This document shows, piece after piece, positions 7,975 to 15,666 of a stretch of DNA of 51,225 nt (positions within the stretch are counted from its first letter, which is position 1; each line of letters starts with the position of its first letter). The translations under genes were made by a program, and so were the position numbers. The stretch lies in NCBI RefSeq assembly GCF_035492835.1, contig NZ_DATJIY010000015.1, forward strand, positions 1 to 51,225, in the 5' to 3' direction. Below the pieces are notes generated by a model. That model searched no databases. It worked only from the letters and a program-made list of their open reading frames with translations, and was not told the DNA's origin. The DNA comes from Dinghuibacter sp035492835. Its GTDB lineage: Bacteria; Bacteroidota; Bacteroidia; Chitinophagales; Chitinophagaceae.

Positions 7975-8641
7975 ACGTAACAAACAGGTTTTGAGCCATG
8001 ACGCGGCTGATGACGAACAGGGGTTTATTCCGGATCTTGATCTCGGCCGACCCGTCGAACTCGAAACGGCGTTTGACCTCCAGACGGGTACCGATGCGGA
8101 TGTTCAGGTGGCTGAGCATTTCCAGCATGCCGGAGGATTGGTTGCCCACGCTGCAGACGGTGGCCCCCGTGTTCGGCGGCAGGTCGTCGAGGCTGATCCT
8201 GGGCTGTACCTTCATCCGGCCCTGGGCGTCGGGGATGGGATCGCCGTGGGGGTCGGTCTCGGGATAACCCAGGTAGGCATCCAGCTTTTCGATCAACCGC
8301 TGGTTGGAGACGTGCTCGAGGTGCTCGGCGATGTCGTGCACCTCATCCCAGCCCATCCCCAGTTTCTCCACCAGGAAGTACTCCCATAGCCGGTGCCGGC
8401 GCACGATGCCCAGCGCGGTTTTTTTGCCCTCCGCGCTCAGCTTGAACTCCTGGTAGGGCTCGTAGTTGAGCAGCTTTTTGGCCTTGAGCTTCTTAAGCAT
8501 GTCCGTCACCGAAGCGGGTTTTGTCTTCAGGTCCTGAGCCACCGCATTGGTGTTGACCTGACCCGTCTCCTGCTGGAGCCTGAAAATCGACTTGAGGTAG
8601 TCTTCCTCGGCCTTGGACAGCGTAATGGTGGACAGCGTCAT
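7964..8641 (-). CDS. mntR: DtxR/MntR-family metal-dependent repressor
   Basis: A 225-residue regulator. Residues about 5-65 form a winged helix (KAEEDYLKSIF, then the recognition helix around KPASVTDMLKKLK). The dimerisation and metal-binding domain follows, with EDY, H and E/H clusters including EVHDIAEHLEHV near 100-112. Residues about 150-222 form an SH3/FeoA-like C-terminal domain. Proteins of this type repress manganese or iron uptake genes when loaded with metal. It lies directly upstream of mntH and overlaps it, so it probably controls its own operon; palindromes over its putative promoter (8654-8692) support this. Confidence 0.9.
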   Translation of the reverse strand: MTLSTITLSKAEEDYLKSIFRLQQETGQVNTNAVAQDLKTKPASVTDMLKKLKAKKLLNYEPYQEFKLSAEGKKTALGIVRRHRLWEYFLVEKLGMGWDEVHDIAEHLEHVSNQRLIEKLDAYLGYPETDPHGDPIPDAQGRMKVQPRISLDDLPPNTGATVCSVGNQSSGMLEMLSHLNIRIGTRLEVKRRFEFDGSAEIKIRNKPLFVISRVMAQNLFVTYDQ

Positions 8642-8653
8642 GGTTAAAAAATA

Positions 8654-8692
8654 TTTTAGACAAAGCTAAAAAATAACTTTGGCAATGCCAAA
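8654..8692 (-). promoter_or_regulatory. mntR-mntH promoter with two overlapping palindromes
   Basis: On the minus strand TTTG (8692-8689) and TAGCTTTG (8668-8661) are separated by 20 bp, a good match to the Bacteroidota -33/-7 promoter. The inverted repeat TTTTAG-6-CTAAAA (8654-8671) covers the -7 element, and TTTGGCAATGCCAAA (8678-8692) covers the -33 element. Such placement is typical of repressor operators; MntR is the obvious candidate. Confidence 0.5.
8674..8681 (+). promoter_or_regulatory. Candidate -7 element (TAACTTTG) facing the lipoprotein gene
   Basis: A perfect TAnnTTTG match on the plus strand, inside the operator region of the divergent mntR promoter. No clear -33 TTG is seen, and the downstream gene starts 86 bp away. 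A second weaker element (TATCTTAG) lies closer to that gene. Confidence 0.25.
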
Positions 8693-8767
8693 CCGGGGAA
8701 CCGCAAAAACCGGCGCCGCCGCTGCGCAATTCTCCCTATCTTAGCTACCCCAATAACCAACCATTCT

Positions 8768-9736
8768 ATGCGTGTTCGTTTTCTTTTTTGCCTGATTGCC
8801 CTTGGTGCGCTGGCCGGTTGCGGCGGCAAAAAGAATACGTCGGAGAAGGAGGAAAAACCCGTAACCGTGGACGACTTCCTGAAAGCTTTTCCGCCGATAA
8901 AGGTCCCTTATGTATTCAGCGATTCGACGCTCGTCAGGAAATCCCCGGATTCCCTTCACCTGCGTCTTTCCGCCTGGAAACAACTGGTCCCCGACAGCGT
9001 GTACAACCGGTATTTCAAGGGGCAGGAAGGCCTGCGGCTGTACGCCGTGGGAAAGATACTGGACAAGGACAAGCGGAAGTATGCGCTTATCAAGGCCGTC
9101 AGCGCGTCGGGACGCACGGGCTACCTGTTCTACTTCGACAAGGCCGATAAGTACGGGGGCGGTATGCGGCTGGTGGAGGCCGACGACGACAACCGGACGC
9201 GCTCCTACGGCAAGCTCGACAACCGGCTGAACGTCTCCCTGGTCACGGAGACCCGCAAATCGGCCGGTTTTACGGCCGTCAGCGAAAGCATTTATGGGAT
9301 ATCGGACGAGGGCGGTTTTTCGCTCATCATGACCAATTCCAATGAAGAATCCTCCGACCGGAAAGTGTACAACCCCATCGATACGTTGCCCCGGCGCTTC
9401 CGCTGGTCGGGTGACTATGGCGCGGGCAAGAACAACGTCATCTCGCTGAGGGACGGCGTTACGCCCCGGGAGTACCGCTTTTTTATCCACTTCATCAACA
9501 CGGACGGCGAAACGCCCTGTAAGGGGGAACTGCGCGGCGTGGCGGAAGTGACGGCCGACGGCGGGCTCAAATACACCGATCGCGCCGGCGGCCCCTGCGG
9601 GATCGCGTTCACCATCGATGGGAACGAACTAACTATTAGAGAAGTGGGTGGATGCGGCGCCTACCGGGACGCGACCTGTTTCTTCGAGGGAAACTACGTT
9701 AAGAAAAAAGCACCTAAACCGAAGAAGCGAAAATAA
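8768..9736 (+). CDS. Lipoprotein of unknown function
   Basis: A 322-residue protein with a clear lipoprotein signal: basic start, hydrophobic core and lipobox LAGC with Cys18. The rest is soluble, rich in charged residues, with four cysteines in the last third (around PCKGE, GPCG, GGCG and ATCF), and ends in a lysine-rich tail. I recognise no family. It is divergent from mntR-mntH and precedes the glucan phosphorylase-like gene by 65 bp, with no clear terminator between. Probably anchored in the envelope. Confidence 0.75.
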   Translation: MRVRFLFCLIALGALAGCGGKKNTSEKEEKPVTVDDFLKAFPPIKVPYVFSDSTLVRKSPDSLHLRLSAWKQLVPDSVYNRYFKGQEGLRLYAVGKILDKDKRKYALIKAVSASGRTGYLFYFDKADKYGGGMRLVEADDDNRTRSYGKLDNRLNVSLVTETRKSAGFTAVSESIYGISDEGGFSLIMTNSNEESSDRKVYNPIDTLPRRFRWSGDYGAGKNNVISLRDGVTPREYRFFIHFINTDGETPCKGELRGVAEVTADGGLKYTDRAGGPCGIAFTIDGNELTIREVGGCGAYRDATCFFEGNYVKKKAPKPKKRK

Positions 9737-9801
9737 ATTTTATCTTCGGGCCATCGAATAGCGGCTGAGCCGCGACTTTCAACGTAAAACGCAGTAGCAT
9801 T

Positions 9802-11457
9802 ATGAGTTTTTCGAATTTCACCGTACCCTATGCCATAGACGAACGTTATAGCAAAAAGATCGCGTACTTCTCCATGGAGTTCGCCATCCATCAACCGTTG
9901 AAGATCTATAGCGGTGGTTTGGGGTTTCTGGCTGGTTCGCATCTCCGGGCGGCGTATGACCTCCGTCAGAATATGATAGCGATCGGTATCCTTTGGAAAT
10001 ATGGATATTATGATCAGGCCCGTAACCAGGACCAGACGCTCCAGGTACAGTGGAACGAAAAGCTGTACAGCTTCCTGGAGGACACCGGTATCAAATACCA
10101 AATCGTCATCCACGACGCCCCGGTTTGGGTAAAGGTGTGGTACCTGAACCCCGAAACCTTCGGGTCGGCGCCTCTCTTCCTGCTCTCGACCGACGTGCCG
10201 GAGAACGACTATGTTTCCCAGACCATTACGCATAGGCTGTATGACGCCAACGTGGCGACCAAGGTGGCCCAGTTCATCCTGCTCGGGATCGGCGGCGCCC
10301 GCCTGGTGGACGAGCTGGGCTTCAACCCCGACCTCTATCACCTGAACGAAGCCCATGGCGTTTCCTCCGTTTTCTATCTTTTCAGGAAATACGGCAGCAA
10401 GGAGGAGGTCCAAAAGCGGCTGGTGTTCACCACCCACACGCCCGAAGAGGCGGGGAACGAGAAACACGACCTCCAGCTGTGCTATAAGATGAGCTACTTC
10501 GACGGCCTGCCGCTCGACGAGGTCCGGGAATTATGCGGCATACACGGTGACGAGCCCTTCAACCACTCCCTGACGGCCTTGCGTTTCGCACACCTGGCCA
10601 ACGGCGTTTCCCAGCTACACGGTGAGGTGGCCCGGCACATGTGGAGCAAATACGAGGGTATTTGTCCCATCATCGCCATTACCAACGCCCAGAACTGGCG
10701 GTACTGGGCGGACAAGCACCTGTACCGTTTCGCGGACGAAAACGACGACGCCCGCTTCGACGACCGCAAACGCTTCCTGAAAAAGCGGTCGTTCGACCTG
10801 GTCGCCGACCAGACGGGCAAGTGGTACGACCCAGATATACTTACGATCGTTTGGGCGCGGCGGTTCGCCGGGTACAAACGGGCCGAGCTCCTGACCCGCG
10901 ACCTGCGCCGGTTCGAGGCGCTCATGAACCACCCCAAGCACCCCGTCCAGTTCATCTGGGCCGGGAAGCCCTATCCCGTGGACTATCCGGCGATCAGCGA
11001 TTTCAACAACCTGGTGCACCTGAGCAAGAACTATAAACGGATGGCAGTGGTCATCGGGTATGAGCTGACGGTCTCGAAGCGACTCAAGCAGGCGGCCGAC
11101 GTCTGGTTGAACAATCCCCGCGTGCCACGGGAAGCCTCCGGCACCAGCGGCATGACGGCCGCCATGAACGGAGCGGTCAACCTGTCCACCAACGACGGCT
11201 GGATACCCGAGTTCATCAACAACGGCAACAACGGCTTCGTGGTGCCACCCCAGGACTATGTGAACATGAACGTACAGGACCAGGACGAATACGACCTGCA
11301 CCAGCTGTATGACATCCTGGAAAACCAGATCATACCCCTGTACTACGAGCAAAAAGATACGTGGAGACAGATCATCAGGAACGGGATGAACGATGTACGC
11401 TTCCAGTTCGACGCGAGCCGCATGGCCCACGAGTATTACGAGAAATTGTACGTGTAA
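9802..11457 (+). CDS. glgP: Alpha-glucan phosphorylase-like protein (short form)
   Basis: A 551-residue protein of the short GT35-like alpha-glucan phosphorylase family. Landmarks: YFSMEFAIHQPLKIYSGGLGFLAG near the N-terminus (about 26-49), HLNEAHG and FTTHTPEEAG in the middle, WARRFAGYKR around 350-360, and the C-terminal EASGTSGMTAAMNG at 444-457. The family releases glucose-1-phosphate from glycogen-like glucans in the cytoplasm. In muscle phosphorylase the residue after the Met of this motif is the lysine that binds PLP; here it is Thr452. Either the family uses another arrangement or the activity differs. The next gene starts directly at its stop codon. Confidence 0.82.
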   Translation: MSFSNFTVPYAIDERYSKKIAYFSMEFAIHQPLKIYSGGLGFLAGSHLRAAYDLRQNMIAIGILWKYGYYDQARNQDQTLQVQWNEKLYSFLEDTGIKYQIVIHDAPVWVKVWYLNPETFGSAPLFLLSTDVPENDYVSQTITHRLYDANVATKVAQFILLGIGGARLVDELGFNPDLYHLNEAHGVSSVFYLFRKYGSKEEVQKRLVFTTHTPEEAGNEKHDLQLCYKMSYFDGLPLDEVRELCGIHGDEPFNHSLTALRFAHLANGVSQLHGEVARHMWSKYEGICPIIAITNAQNWRYWADKHLYRFADENDDARFDDRKRFLKKRSFDLVADQTGKWYDPDILTIVWARRFAGYKRAELLTRDLRRFEALMNHPKHPVQFIWAGKPYPVDYPAISDFNNLVHLSKNYKRMAVVIGYELTVSKRLKQAADVWLNNPRVPREASGTSGMTAAMNGAVNLSTNDGWIPEFINNGNNGFVVPPQDYVNMNVQDQDEYDLHQLYDILENQIIPLYYEQKDTWRQIIRNGMNDVRFQFDASRMAHEYYEKLYV

Positions 11458-11901
11458 ATGTCAGCATACCAGCAGGCGGTGGAAGTCCGCTGGTCCGACC
11501 TGGACCCCAACTTCCACCTGAGACATTCGGTCTACTATGACTGGGGAGCATACGTCCGTCTTTCTTACCTGAACGGAGAAGGCATCACCCCCATGTTCCT
11601 GCTGCAGCACCAGGTTGGCCCCATCCTCTTCCGGGAAGAATGCGTATTCAAACGCGAGGTGGTCTTTGGCGACAAGGTCGACCTGAATATACAGCTCCTG
11701 AAAAGCCGCCGGGACGCCTCCCGCTGGACGATGCGTCACGAGGTTTGGAAGAACGGGGATACGCTCGCCGCGGTGATTACCATCGACGGCGCGTGGCTGG
11801 ACACGGCTAAACGTAAGCTGGCGATACCCCCGAAAGAAATCCTGGACCTCTACGAACGCTTCCCCAAGTCCGAAGGCTTCGTATGGGAGGAAGTTCCGTG
11901 A
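11458..11901 (+). CDS. Hotdog-fold acyl-CoA thioesterase
   Basis: A 147-residue protein with the 4HBT layout: VRWSDLDPNFHLRHSVYYDW at 10-29 matches the family pattern, with Asp16, Asn18 and His20 at the usual active-site positions, followed by a beta-sheet body. Such enzymes hydrolyse acyl-CoA or related thioesters in the cytoplasm; the acyl group is not predictable. The ATG follows the glgP stop codon with no gap, and its own stop overlaps the GTG start of the MFS gene, so the three genes are probably co-transcribed, although no metabolic link is obvious. Confidence 0.85.
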   Translation: MSAYQQAVEVRWSDLDPNFHLRHSVYYDWGAYVRLSYLNGEGITPMFLLQHQVGPILFREECVFKREVVFGDKVDLNIQLLKSRRDASRWTMRHEVWKNGDTLAAVITIDGAWLDTAKRKLAIPPKEILDLYERFPKSEGFVWEEVP

Positions 11902-13097
11902 CACTCATAACACGGCTGTATCGCGACGCGTACAGCGGTTTGTCACGCCCCATCTGGATACAGGCCGTCATCATGCTCATCAACCGGGCGGGTACGATGG
12001 TCATCCCCTTTCTCACGGTTTACCTGACGAGCGCCCTCCACTTCAGCATCGCCCAGGCGGGGATCGTGCTGTCCGTTTTCGGGTTGGGCGCCATCGTCGG
12101 CGTATACCTCGGTGGTAAGCTGACCGATTCGATCGGTTTTTTCCCCGTCCAGTTCTGGTCCTTGCTCGTAAACGGCGTTTTCTTCATCGTCCTTTGCTAC
12201 CTCCGGGGTTTCTGGACCATCTGCGGTTGCATCTTCGTCCTGGCCTCCATCGGCGAAGCCTTTCGCCCGGCCAACGCCGCCGCCACCGCGTATTACAGTC
12301 AACCGGAGAACCGCACCCGTTCCTATTCCCTCAACCGGCTGGCCGTCAACCTGGGGTTTGCCGTGGGGCCGGCGCTGGGAGGGTTGCTGGCGGGGATCAG
12401 CTTCAACTGGCTTTTCTGGACCGACGGGCTGACCTGTATCGCGGCGGCGATCGCGCTGCGCCTGATGTTGAAGCCTGCGAGCCGCGGCGAAGAAGCGATA
12501 AAAGTTAAAGCGCCGACGGTCGCCTACCGCGACGGCACCTTCCTGAAATTCGTCGCCCTCGTCTGGCTGTTCGCCCTGACATTTTTCCAGGTCTTTTCCG
12601 TCATCCCCCTCTACTACCAGCACGTCCTCGGCCTCACCGAAAGCCAGATCGGCCTGGTCTTGTCGATGAACGGTCTCATCATCGCCCTTGTCGAAATGGT
12701 CCTGGTGTACCGGTTGGAAAACAAGGGTAAGGACACGCTTTATATCGGCTACGGCATACTGTTGAATGCGGGGGGGTACCTCGTTCTTGCGCTCTGCGGC
12801 CCCTATGGCCTCGTTGCCGTGGCGTCCATGCTGCTGCTGACCGTTGCCGAAATGATGACGATGCCCTTTTTCAACGCCTATTGGGCTCACCGGTCGACAC
12901 CCCAGACAAGGGGACAGTACGCCGCCCTTTACGGCATCGCCTTTTCCGCAGCCCAGGTCGTGGGGCCTGCCGCCGGCGCGCAAGTCGCCGATTTCCTCGG
13001 ATTCAAATGGCTCTGGCCGATGTTGATCGCGCTCAACGTGGCGACCTGGCTGGGTTTCCGGCGCCTGGGTCGCGCTGACGCGCAGCCGGTCGTTTGA
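11898..13097 (+). CDS. MFS transporter
   Basis: About 399 residues with 12 hydrophobic segments and the MFS loop motif GGKLTDSIGFFP after the second helix (near 74-85). It is a major facilitator of the DHA/multidrug-efflux-like type; the cargo is unknown. Two starts are possible: ATG at 11883 or GTG at 11898. I chose the GTG because GGGAGG lies seven bases before it and it overlaps the thioesterase stop as GTGA. The last 65 bp overlap the end of the convergent sensor kinase gene, an unusually long tail-to-tail overlap. Confidence 0.85.
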   Translation: MTLITRLYRDAYSGLSRPIWIQAVIMLINRAGTMVIPFLTVYLTSALHFSIAQAGIVLSVFGLGAIVGVYLGGKLTDSIGFFPVQFWSLLVNGVFFIVLCYLRGFWTICGCIFVLASIGEAFRPANAAATAYYSQPENRTRSYSLNRLAVNLGFAVGPALGGLLAGISFNWLFWTDGLTCIAAAIALRLMLKPASRGEEAIKVKAPTVAYRDGTFLKFVALVWLFALTFFQVFSVIPLYYQHVLGLTESQIGLVLSMNGLIIALVEMVLVYRLENKGKDTLYIGYGILLNAGGYLVLALCGPYGLVAVASMLLLTVAEMMTMPFFNAYWAHRSTPQTRGQYAALYGIAFSAAQVVGPAAGAQVADFLGFKWLWPMLIALNVATWLGFRRLGRADAQPVV

Positions 13098-14238
13098 GCA
13101 CGATCCGGAACGCCGTCCCGCGACCGGGCTCGCTCCATTTGACGTTGAGCGAGCCGTGGTGGTATTGCTCGATGATGCGGCGCGCCAGGGAAAGCCCCAG
13201 ACCCCACCCGCGTTTCTTGGTGGTGAACCCGGGCTTGAAGACTTTCTGGAGGTCGCGCGACTGGATACCCTTCCCGCTATCGGTCACGTCCACCGTCACA
13301 TAGGACGGATGGTTGTGCACATCCACGACGATCATGCCTTTGCCTTCCATGGCGTCCAGGGCGTTTTTTAGCAGGTTCTCCATCACCCAGTCGAAGAGGG
13401 GGCCGCTGAGGTCGGCCATCACGGGCGTGTGGCCATGGACGTTCAAAACGAACTGGACCTTACCGGTAGCGCGTTTGCGCATATAGTCGATCATCGACTG
13501 GACCTGGACGACCAGGTCGCGCGGCTCCAGTTTCGGTGTGGAGCCGATCTTCGAAAAACGGTCGGAGACCAGGCGGAGCCGGGCCACGTCCCGTTCGAGG
13601 TCGGGGAGGATGGCCGCGGGCGCCTGGCCGTCCTTGAGCAGCTCCACCCAGGCCTCCAACGAGGACACGGGCGTGCCCAGCTGGTGCGCGGTTTCTTTTG
13701 CCATCCCTGCCCAAACCTGGTTTTGCGAAGACTTATACCGGGTATTCAGCGAAACGATGGTGATGATCAGGAAAAGGGCGATGATGGTGAGCTGTACGAT
13801 GGGGTAGTAGCGGATTTCCTTTTGTAACAACGATTCCCCATAGTACACCCGGTTGTATATGTAGGGCACCTTGCTTTGCTCCCAGATGATGGGGTCGTGC
13901 AGGGTGCGGAAGTGGGTCAGCTCCCTGACCAAATAACCGCCGTTACGCAGGACCCGGGTGCTATCCAGGTTCCGCCAGTCCACGATCGAGTCCCGCTCGT
14001 CGGTGGCGATGATGGGGATATCGAGGTTGTGCGACGAGATACCGGCTGCCAGGTTGATCGCTTCCCGGTCGTTGGTCTTGGCCAGGACGCGGTTGGCTTC
14101 CACCCATTGCTCGACCTTTTGCCTTTCTTCGTCCGCCAGCTTCCGGCTGAGGTAGTCCGAATAGATGACACTACCGGTGACGATACCGATGGCAATAATG
14201 CTGAGCAGGGTACGCCAGTTAAATAAGGCCCTTATCAT
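13033..14238 (-). CDS. Membrane sensor histidine kinase
   Basis: About 401 residues from the ATG at 14238; an ATG at 14268 would add 10 residues. There are two membrane helices (about 9-27 and 144-164) around a periplasmic domain, then a HisKA domain with His185 in KETAHQLGTPVSSL, and an HATPase domain with the N box (ENLLKNALDAM), DSGKGI and GWGLGLSLARRI. No cognate response regulator is adjacent. The C-terminal tail after the conserved GTAFRIVLKR is Arg/Pro-rich and lies antisense to the MFS gene, so it may have grown by stop-codon loss. Divergent from the GT2 gene, only 41 bp apart. Confidence 0.88.
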   Translation of the reverse strand: MIRALFNWRTLLSIIAIGIVTGSVIYSDYLSRKLADEERQKVEQWVEANRVLAKTNDREAINLAAGISSHNLDIPIIATDERDSIVDWRNLDSTRVLRNGGYLVRELTHFRTLHDPIIWEQSKVPYIYNRVYYGESLLQKEIRYYPIVQLTIIALFLIITIVSLNTRYKSSQNQVWAGMAKETAHQLGTPVSSLEAWVELLKDGQAPAAILPDLERDVARLRLVSDRFSKIGSTPKLEPRDLVVQVQSMIDYMRKRATGKVQFVLNVHGHTPVMADLSGPLFDWVMENLLKNALDAMEGKGMIVVDVHNHPSYVTVDVTDSGKGIQSRDLQKVFKPGFTTKKRGWGLGLSLARRIIEQYHHGSLNVKWSEPGRGTAFRIVLKRPAARQRDPGAGNPARSPR

Positions 14239-14253
14239 AGGGCTAAAATACTT

Positions 14254-14261
14254 TATTTTTG
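14254..14261 (+). promoter_or_regulatory. Candidate -7 element for the GT2 gene
   Basis: TATTTTTG matches the Bacteroidota -7 consensus TAnnTTTG and lies 18 bp before the GT2 start codon. This argues that the divergent kinase starts at 14238, leaving room for the promoter. No convincing -33 element is seen. Confidence 0.35.
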
Positions 14262-14279
14262 AGGCCATTAAATCTAAAA

Positions 14280-15323
14280 ATGCCTTCTGTCGCAGTAGTT
14301 ATCCTCAACTGGAACGGCCGGTCGTACCTTGAACAGTTTCTGCCCAGCGTGCTCGCCTCCGCGGGCGCAGGTGTGGAAGTCATCCTGGCCGACAACGCTT
14401 CGACGGACGACTCGGTGGCCTTCGTCGAAGGCGCCTTCCCAACGGTGCGGGTTATCCGTAACAAGGTCAACGGGGGATACGCGCAAGGGTATAACGAGGC
14501 GCTTACCCGTGTGCAGGCGGACTATTACGTCCTCCTGAACTCCGACGTGGAAGTGACCCCGGGCTGGCTGGAGCCCATGCTCGACCTGATGGAATCGGAC
14601 CCGGGGATCGGCGCTTGCCAACCCAAGCTGCTGGCCTACAACGAGCGTCATACCTTCGAATACGCGGGGGCTGCGGGCGGATGGCTGGACGTGCTGGGGT
14701 ACCCCTTTGCCCGGGGACGGATCTTCGAATTCTGCGAAATAGACCATGGACAATACGATACGACGGCCCCCATCTCCTGGGCTTCCGGGGCCGCGCTCCT
14801 GATACGCGCCTCGGTCTATCACGAGGCGGGTGGTCTCGACCCCTATTTTTTCGCCCACCAGGAAGAGATCGACCTTTGCTGGCGGCTCCAGGCGGCCGGG
14901 TACCGGTTGTATGCGGTCCCCGCCTCCGTTGTCTATCACGTGGGCGGCGGGACCCTCCCTAAGGGTAACCGTCGCAAGGTGATGCTCAACTTCCGGAACA
15001 ACCTCCTGCTCCTGCTCAAGAACATGCCCCTGGGCCGTTTGTGTTGGGTGTTCCCGCTCAGGTACGCCCTGGACGTCGTGGCGGCTTACCGGGAGCTGGC
15101 CAAGGGGAACGTGATCTATTGGAAGGCCATCCTGCAGGCCCACGCGGAGGTATGGGCGTGGGTGTTCTCCCGCTCCAAACCGGGCGCCTGGCCCGTGCGA
15201 AGGGTCATGCCGGCCGATGGGATGTACCGGGGCAGCGTGGTTTGGGAATATTTTGTCAGGGGGATAAAGACCTTTGACAAGATTATGCAAAAAGACCTAT
15301 CTTCGCCGGGTAAAACAGCCTAA
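14280..15323 (+). CDS. Family 2 glycosyltransferase
   Basis: A 347-residue GT-A fold transferase, rhamnosyltransferase-like in pattern. It starts with VAVVILNWNG, has ADNASTDDS at 37-45 for nucleotide-sugar binding, the DxD-type NSDV at 87-90, WASGAALLIR and the acceptor region HQEEIDLCWRL (near 204-214). It transfers a sugar from a nucleotide donor, probably onto a cell-surface glycan; donor and acceptor are unknown. I chose the ATG at 14280 rather than the TTG at 14259, since the family N-terminus begins right there. A small membrane protein gene follows after one base and is probably co-transcribed. Confidence 0.9.
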   Translation: MPSVAVVILNWNGRSYLEQFLPSVLASAGAGVEVILADNASTDDSVAFVEGAFPTVRVIRNKVNGGYAQGYNEALTRVQADYYVLLNSDVEVTPGWLEPMLDLMESDPGIGACQPKLLAYNERHTFEYAGAAGGWLDVLGYPFARGRIFEFCEIDHGQYDTTAPISWASGAALLIRASVYHEAGGLDPYFFAHQEEIDLCWRLQAAGYRLYAVPASVVYHVGGGTLPKGNRRKVMLNFRNNLLLLLKNMPLGRLCWVFPLRYALDVVAAYRELAKGNVIYWKAILQAHAEVWAWVFSRSKPGAWPVRRVMPADGMYRGSVVWEYFVRGIKTFDKIMQKDLSSPGKTA

Positions 15324-15324
15324 T

Positions 15325-15543
15325 ATGTCTCAGGAACATGCTACCGCAGAAGTAATAGAAACCAAACAGAAGGATTTCGCGTACAGCTGGCCCAGCTCTT
15401 CCCGTTTCCTGTTCTATGTGAACGTCGCCGTCATCCTCGGCCTCTTCCTGGCCATGTGTTATGGGTTATACGTCCACCGTTACCAGGGCAAGCCCGAGGT
15501 CGAAGTTCCCGGGAACACGCTGTACAACCCCGTGTATAAATAA
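15325..15543 (+). CDS. Small single-span membrane protein, unknown
   Basis: A 72-residue protein starting one base after the GT2 stop codon (TAATATG). It has a polar N-terminus, one transmembrane helix at about 28-50 and a short C-terminal tail rich in Pro, Val and Tyr. No family is recognised. The tight spacing suggests a shared transcript with the glycosyltransferase and perhaps a partner role at the membrane. A strong terminator follows. Confidence 0.7.
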   Translation: MSQEHATAEVIETKQKDFAYSWPSSSRFLFYVNVAVILGLFLAMCYGLYVHRYQGKPEVEVPGNTLYNPVYK

Positions 15544-15560
15544 TGAGCCGAAAAGATATA

Positions 15561-15596
15561 AAAGCCCGGAGTGTCCCTCCGGGCTTTGTTTTTTCA
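15561..15596 (+). terminator. Rho-independent terminator after the GT2 unit
   Basis: A perfect 10-bp stem (15561-15570 with 15578-15587) with a seven-base loop is followed by GTTTTTTC. It closes the GT2 and small-protein transcript. Confidence 0.9.
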
Positions 15597-15640
15597 CAAA
15601 AAAGACAAAATACTATTAGTTAGAAGGCCCCTCCCCCCCT

Positions 15641-15648
15641 TAGATTTG
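15641..15648 (+). promoter_or_regulatory. Candidate -7 element for the symporter gene
   Basis: TAGATTTG matches TAnnTTTG and lies 18 bp before the symporter ATG at 15667. No clear -33 TTG is seen at the expected distance. Confidence 0.35.
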
Positions 15649-15666
15649 ACATAGAATTGCTGCTGT

